A stretch of DNA of 64,000 nucleotides from Kitasatospora sp. MAP12-44 (GTDB taxonomy: Bacteria > Actinomycetota > Actinomycetes > Streptomycetales > Streptomycetaceae). Where the stretch lies: contig NZ_JARZAE010000004.1 of assembly GCF_029892095.1 (NCBI RefSeq), positions 4,402,001-4,466,000 on the forward strand, written 5' to 3'. Below, in pieces: positions 61,641 through 64,000 of this stretch (the stretch's first letter is position 1; each line of letters begins with the position of its first letter). The position numbers were made by a program, and so were the translations under genes. The notes below the pieces were generated by a model. That model did no database searches, was not told the DNA's origin, and worked only from the letters and a program-made list of their open reading frames with translations.

Positions 61641-64000
61641 TCAGGCCGTCGCCATCGCGACGGACTGCAGCCGCCCGCCGCTCTTGAGGAACTGGACGAG
61701 CTGGCGATCGATCGTCTGGCCGTTCAACTTCAGCTCCAGTTGCAGGTAGAGGGGCCGGTCCGGGCTCGACCCGGCGCCGCCCTGCCCCGTGGTGCCAGCG
61801 GCGGCCAGGGCTGCGGTCATGGCCTGCTGCATGGCGGGCAGCGGGGTGACGATCTCGGGCTGCCCGGCCTCGGCGACGGTGACGGTGGTACCGCCGGGCT
61901 GGGGCATCACCATGCCGCCGGCGGCGAGCATCGGGATTTTGGGGATGTTGACGCCGAAGTTCTGGCCGCCGAAGACAGGCACCCAGTTCGGGATGGCCAC
62001 GTGGATGGAGTCCAGGCCGCCGATCGCCGAGTTCACCACCGCGATGACGCCGTCGATCGGCGCCTTGACGATGCCGACCAGGACGGAGAACGACGTCTGC
62101 ACGCCCGCTCGGATGCCGTCGAACGCACTGGTGAAGCCGCTTTCGACGTCGTGCAGCGCCGTCTTGATCGGGTCCACGAACAGGACGTCGAAGTACTGGA
62201 CGGCCTCGTGCCACCAGCTCGGGATGGCCTGGGTGAACAGGTACCGGAAGACCTCGAAGGACGCGGTGACCCAGTTGGTGACGTCGTGCACGGCGTCCTT
62301 GATCGGGGTGATGAACTGGGCGGTGAAGCCGTGCGAGACGTCCGACCAGATCTGGCCCAGGACGTGTTCGACGGTCTTCCAGTTGTCGACGATGTCGGTG
62401 ATCCCGCTGATCAGCAGTCCCAGTCCCGGCATGAAGAGGTTGACCAGCTCCTTCCAGTGGCTGGTGAACCAGTCCCATCCCTCGCCCAGGACGTGCTCGA
62501 CGGTCTTCCAGTGGTCGACCAGCTGCATGAACCCGTACGCCAGCAGGGAGACGACCGCGGCGGCGGCGATGAACGGGGCGGCGGCGACGGCGGCCTCGAC
62601 GGCGGCGACGCCCAGTGCGGTCACCATCCCCCACAGGGAGGGCAGGAGGACGGCGGCGATGCCGATGCCGAGCGACTCGGCGACCTGCTTGTGGTGCTCC
62701 AGCCAGGAGCCGGCCGCCAGCGCTCCCTGGGCCAGGTCGGTGAAGCCACCGACGGCGGCCTTGACGACGGGCATCAGGACCATGCCGATGCGGATCCCGA
62801 GCGTCTCGACGACCGCCTTGGCCTGGTCCAACTTGAACGAGAGGGTGTTGGTGACCTCGGACCAGCCGGTGACGTCCTTGCCCGCGTTCTTTCCGGCGTC
62901 GGCGACCGCCTTGACGTTGGACTCGAACGTCGACGCGTTCTCACCGGTCAGCATCAGCGACGTCGTCAGGCCGGTGGCGCCGCCGGTCATCTTCTCCAGC
63001 GCGGCGTTGTAGGTCTGCGCGGCCGGCCCGCCGGAGGTGAGCATGGAGTTGAACTGGTGGGTCTGCTTGGCGACGCCCTCGAACTGGGTCATCATCGCCT
63101 TCTGGACCGGGTCCAGGCCCTTGAGGTTGCTCGTCCACTGCTTCGAGCTCTCGCTGCCGTCCAACAAGCCCTTGGCCATCTTCTGCAGCGCGGGCGGCAT
63201 CGACGCGATCATCGTCTTGGCGTTGGCGGCGGCGGCCGTGGAGTTGTTGAACGCCGACTGGATGACGGTGCCGGCCGGGCCCATGTGCGCGGTGATCGCG
63301 GAGGTGAGCTCGGAGAGCGTGCCGGTCAGGCCCTTGGTTCCGAGCTGCTGGCTGACCTCCGTGGAGTTCAGGCCGAGTTGGCGCATCTCCTGGGCCGCGA
63401 CGGCGTTGGGGGCCTGCAGGGAGCGGATCGTGTTGCCCAGGTCCTGGCTGGCCTGCTGGGCGGACATGCCGTGCCCGGTCATCGTCGCCAGCGCGCCCGC
63501 CACCTGGCTGAACTCGATGTGCGCGGACGACGCGAGCGGGACGACGTTGGACAGCGAGCTGCCGAGCTCCTCCATCGTCGTCTTGCCGGAGGAGACGGTG
63601 GTGACGAGCTGGTCGGTGACCGCGACCGCGGCGGAGGCCGGCAGGTGGTAGTCGTTCAACACGTCGGTCAGGGCGTTGCCGACGGTCCCCAGGTCGGCGT
63701 TGCCCACCTTCGCGCCCTCGGCGGCCGCCTTGAGGACGGTCAGACCATCGGCGCCGTGGTAACCCGCCGACTCGATCATGTACATACCGCTGACGAGCTG
63801 GTCTGTCGTGGTGCCGACCTGCGGGGCCAGGTCCAGGATCCCGGAGCTGACCATCTTCATGTTGGCCGCGGACTCGCCCGCGCCGGTCTGCAGCGTGGTG
63901 ACGGACGATTCGAAGTGGCCGGCCATCTCGACGCATTTGGCGCCGACGACGGCGGCCGCCGCGGCGACGCCCAGCAGCGCCGGGGACGCGCCGAGCAGGC
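61641..64000 (-). CDS. Phage tail tape measure protein, partial at 5' end
   Basis: The frame continues past the window edge, so the true N-terminus is outside; 786 codons are visible. GHFESSVTTLQTGAGESAANM then SGMYMIESAGYHGADGLTVLK is a typical TP901-type tape-measure core, followed by ITAHMGPAGTVI and long helical stretches, several membrane-like segments (residues about 370-470 of the visible part), and repeated WKTVEHVLGEGWDWFTSHWK-like units. It sets tail length in siphoviruses. Probable total over 900 aa. Confidence 0.88.
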   Translation of the reverse strand, partial: LLGASPALLGVAAAAAVVGAKCVEMAGHFESSVTTLQTGAGESAANMKMVSSGILDLAPQVGTTTDQLVSGMYMIESAGYHGADGLTVLKAAAEGAKVGNADLGTVGNALTDVLNDYHLPASAAVAVTDQLVTTVSSGKTTMEELGSSLSNVVPLASSAHIEFSQVAGALATMTGHGMSAQQASQDLGNTIRSLQAPNAVAAQEMRQLGLNSTEVSQQLGTKGLTGTLSELTSAITAHMGPAGTVIQSAFNNSTAAAANAKTMIASMPPALQKMAKGLLDGSESSKQWTSNLKGLDPVQKAMMTQFEGVAKQTHQFNSMLTSGGPAAQTYNAALEKMTGGATGLTTSLMLTGENASTFESNVKAVADAGKNAGKDVTGWSEVTNTLSFKLDQAKAVVETLGIRIGMVLMPVVKAAVGGFTDLAQGALAAGSWLEHHKQVAESLGIGIAAVLLPSLWGMVTALGVAAVEAAVAAAPFIAAAAVVSLLAYGFMQLVDHWKTVEHVLGEGWDWFTSHWKELVNLFMPGLGLLISGITDIVDNWKTVEHVLGQIWSDVSHGFTAQFITPIKDAVHDVTNWVTASFEVFRYLFTQAIPSWWHEAVQYFDVLFVDPIKTALHDVESGFTSAFDGIRAGVQTSFSVLVGIVKAPIDGVIAVVNSAIGGLDSIHVAIPNWVPVFGGQNFGVNIPKIPMLAAGGMVMPQPGGTTVTVAEAGQPEIVTPLPAMQQAMTAALAAAGTTGQGGAGSSPDRPLYLQLELKLNGQTIDRQLVQFLKSGGRLQSVAMATA

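Larger units (their letters stand above)
57025..64000. mobile_element. Prophage (siphovirus type), lysis and tail end
   Basis: Six complete minus-strand genes plus the start-truncated tape-measure gene follow the standard order read right to left: tape measure, tail proteins, holin candidate, endolysin. The left boundary is placed at the end of the lysis genes; the right end lies outside. No integrase, head genes or att repeats are visible. An alternative is a phage remnant; genes are intact. Confidence 0.85.

Overview
The window is a GC-rich actinomycete chromosome segment centred on the replication origin. Gene order matches the Streptomyces/Kitasatospora oriC region: dnaB, rplI-rpsR-ssb-rpsF, femX, pbp, ino1, pcnA, murJ, sigM-rsmA, trxBA, parBA, rsmG, jag/khpB, yidC, yidD, rnpA, rpmH, dnaA, oriC, dnaN, gnd, recF, dciA, gyrB, gyrA, DUF3566, tRNA-Ile. 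Seven perfect parS sites (GTTTCACGTGAAAC), many TTGTCCACA/TTATCCACA DnaA boxes and a TTA codon kept for one accessory gene fit this group. Genus-level assignment is inference.

Region 1 (1-35 kb), left of dnaA: the start of dnaB with a DnaA-box cluster in its promoter; the ribosomal protein/SSB operon with a possible self-regulating rpsF leader; cell-wall genes (FemX-like transferase, alanine-racemase fold protein, class A PBP, MurJ and a separate membrane pseudokinase with an extracellular domain); the SigM/RsmA redox-envelope pair with thioredoxin system; the ParAB partition system with parS sites scattered from 13.7 to 32.1 kb, two inside long perfect palindromes and one inside the sigM coding sequence; then membrane insertion (YidC/YidD), RNase P and L34.

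Region 2 (35-50 kb), the origin itself: dnaA, a 929-bp dnaA-dnaN gap with at least 17 DnaA boxes and a run of DnaA-trio-like triplets beside a DnaA box, then dnaN, gnd, recF, dciA (DUF721 helicase loader), gyrB, gyrA, DUF3566, a cyclopropane-type lipid methyltransferase and tRNA-Ile(GAT) with a strong terminator. Core synteny stops here.

Region 3 (50-57 kb), accessory: a secreted 70-residue peptide carrying three DSGWN pentapeptides, divergent from a TrmB/LuxR-like regulator; small regulators; a TPR regulator with a GNAT enzyme; and an operon of a 76-aa protein, a HATPase, a radical SAM/SPASM maturase (AmcB type), a 53-aa precursor (AmcA type) and a 111-aa unknown. The precursor ends in F-T-N, Y-S-D and F-S-D motifs, which predicts a RiPP with three three-residue cyclophanes. 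The precursor gene is too short for routine ORF calling.

Region 4 (57-64 kb): minus-strand siphovirus-type prophage genes, from a tape-measure protein cut by the window edge through tail proteins and a holin candidate to an amidase endolysin and two small proteins. The lysis end abuts the RiPP operon across one shared terminator. No integrase or att repeat is visible.
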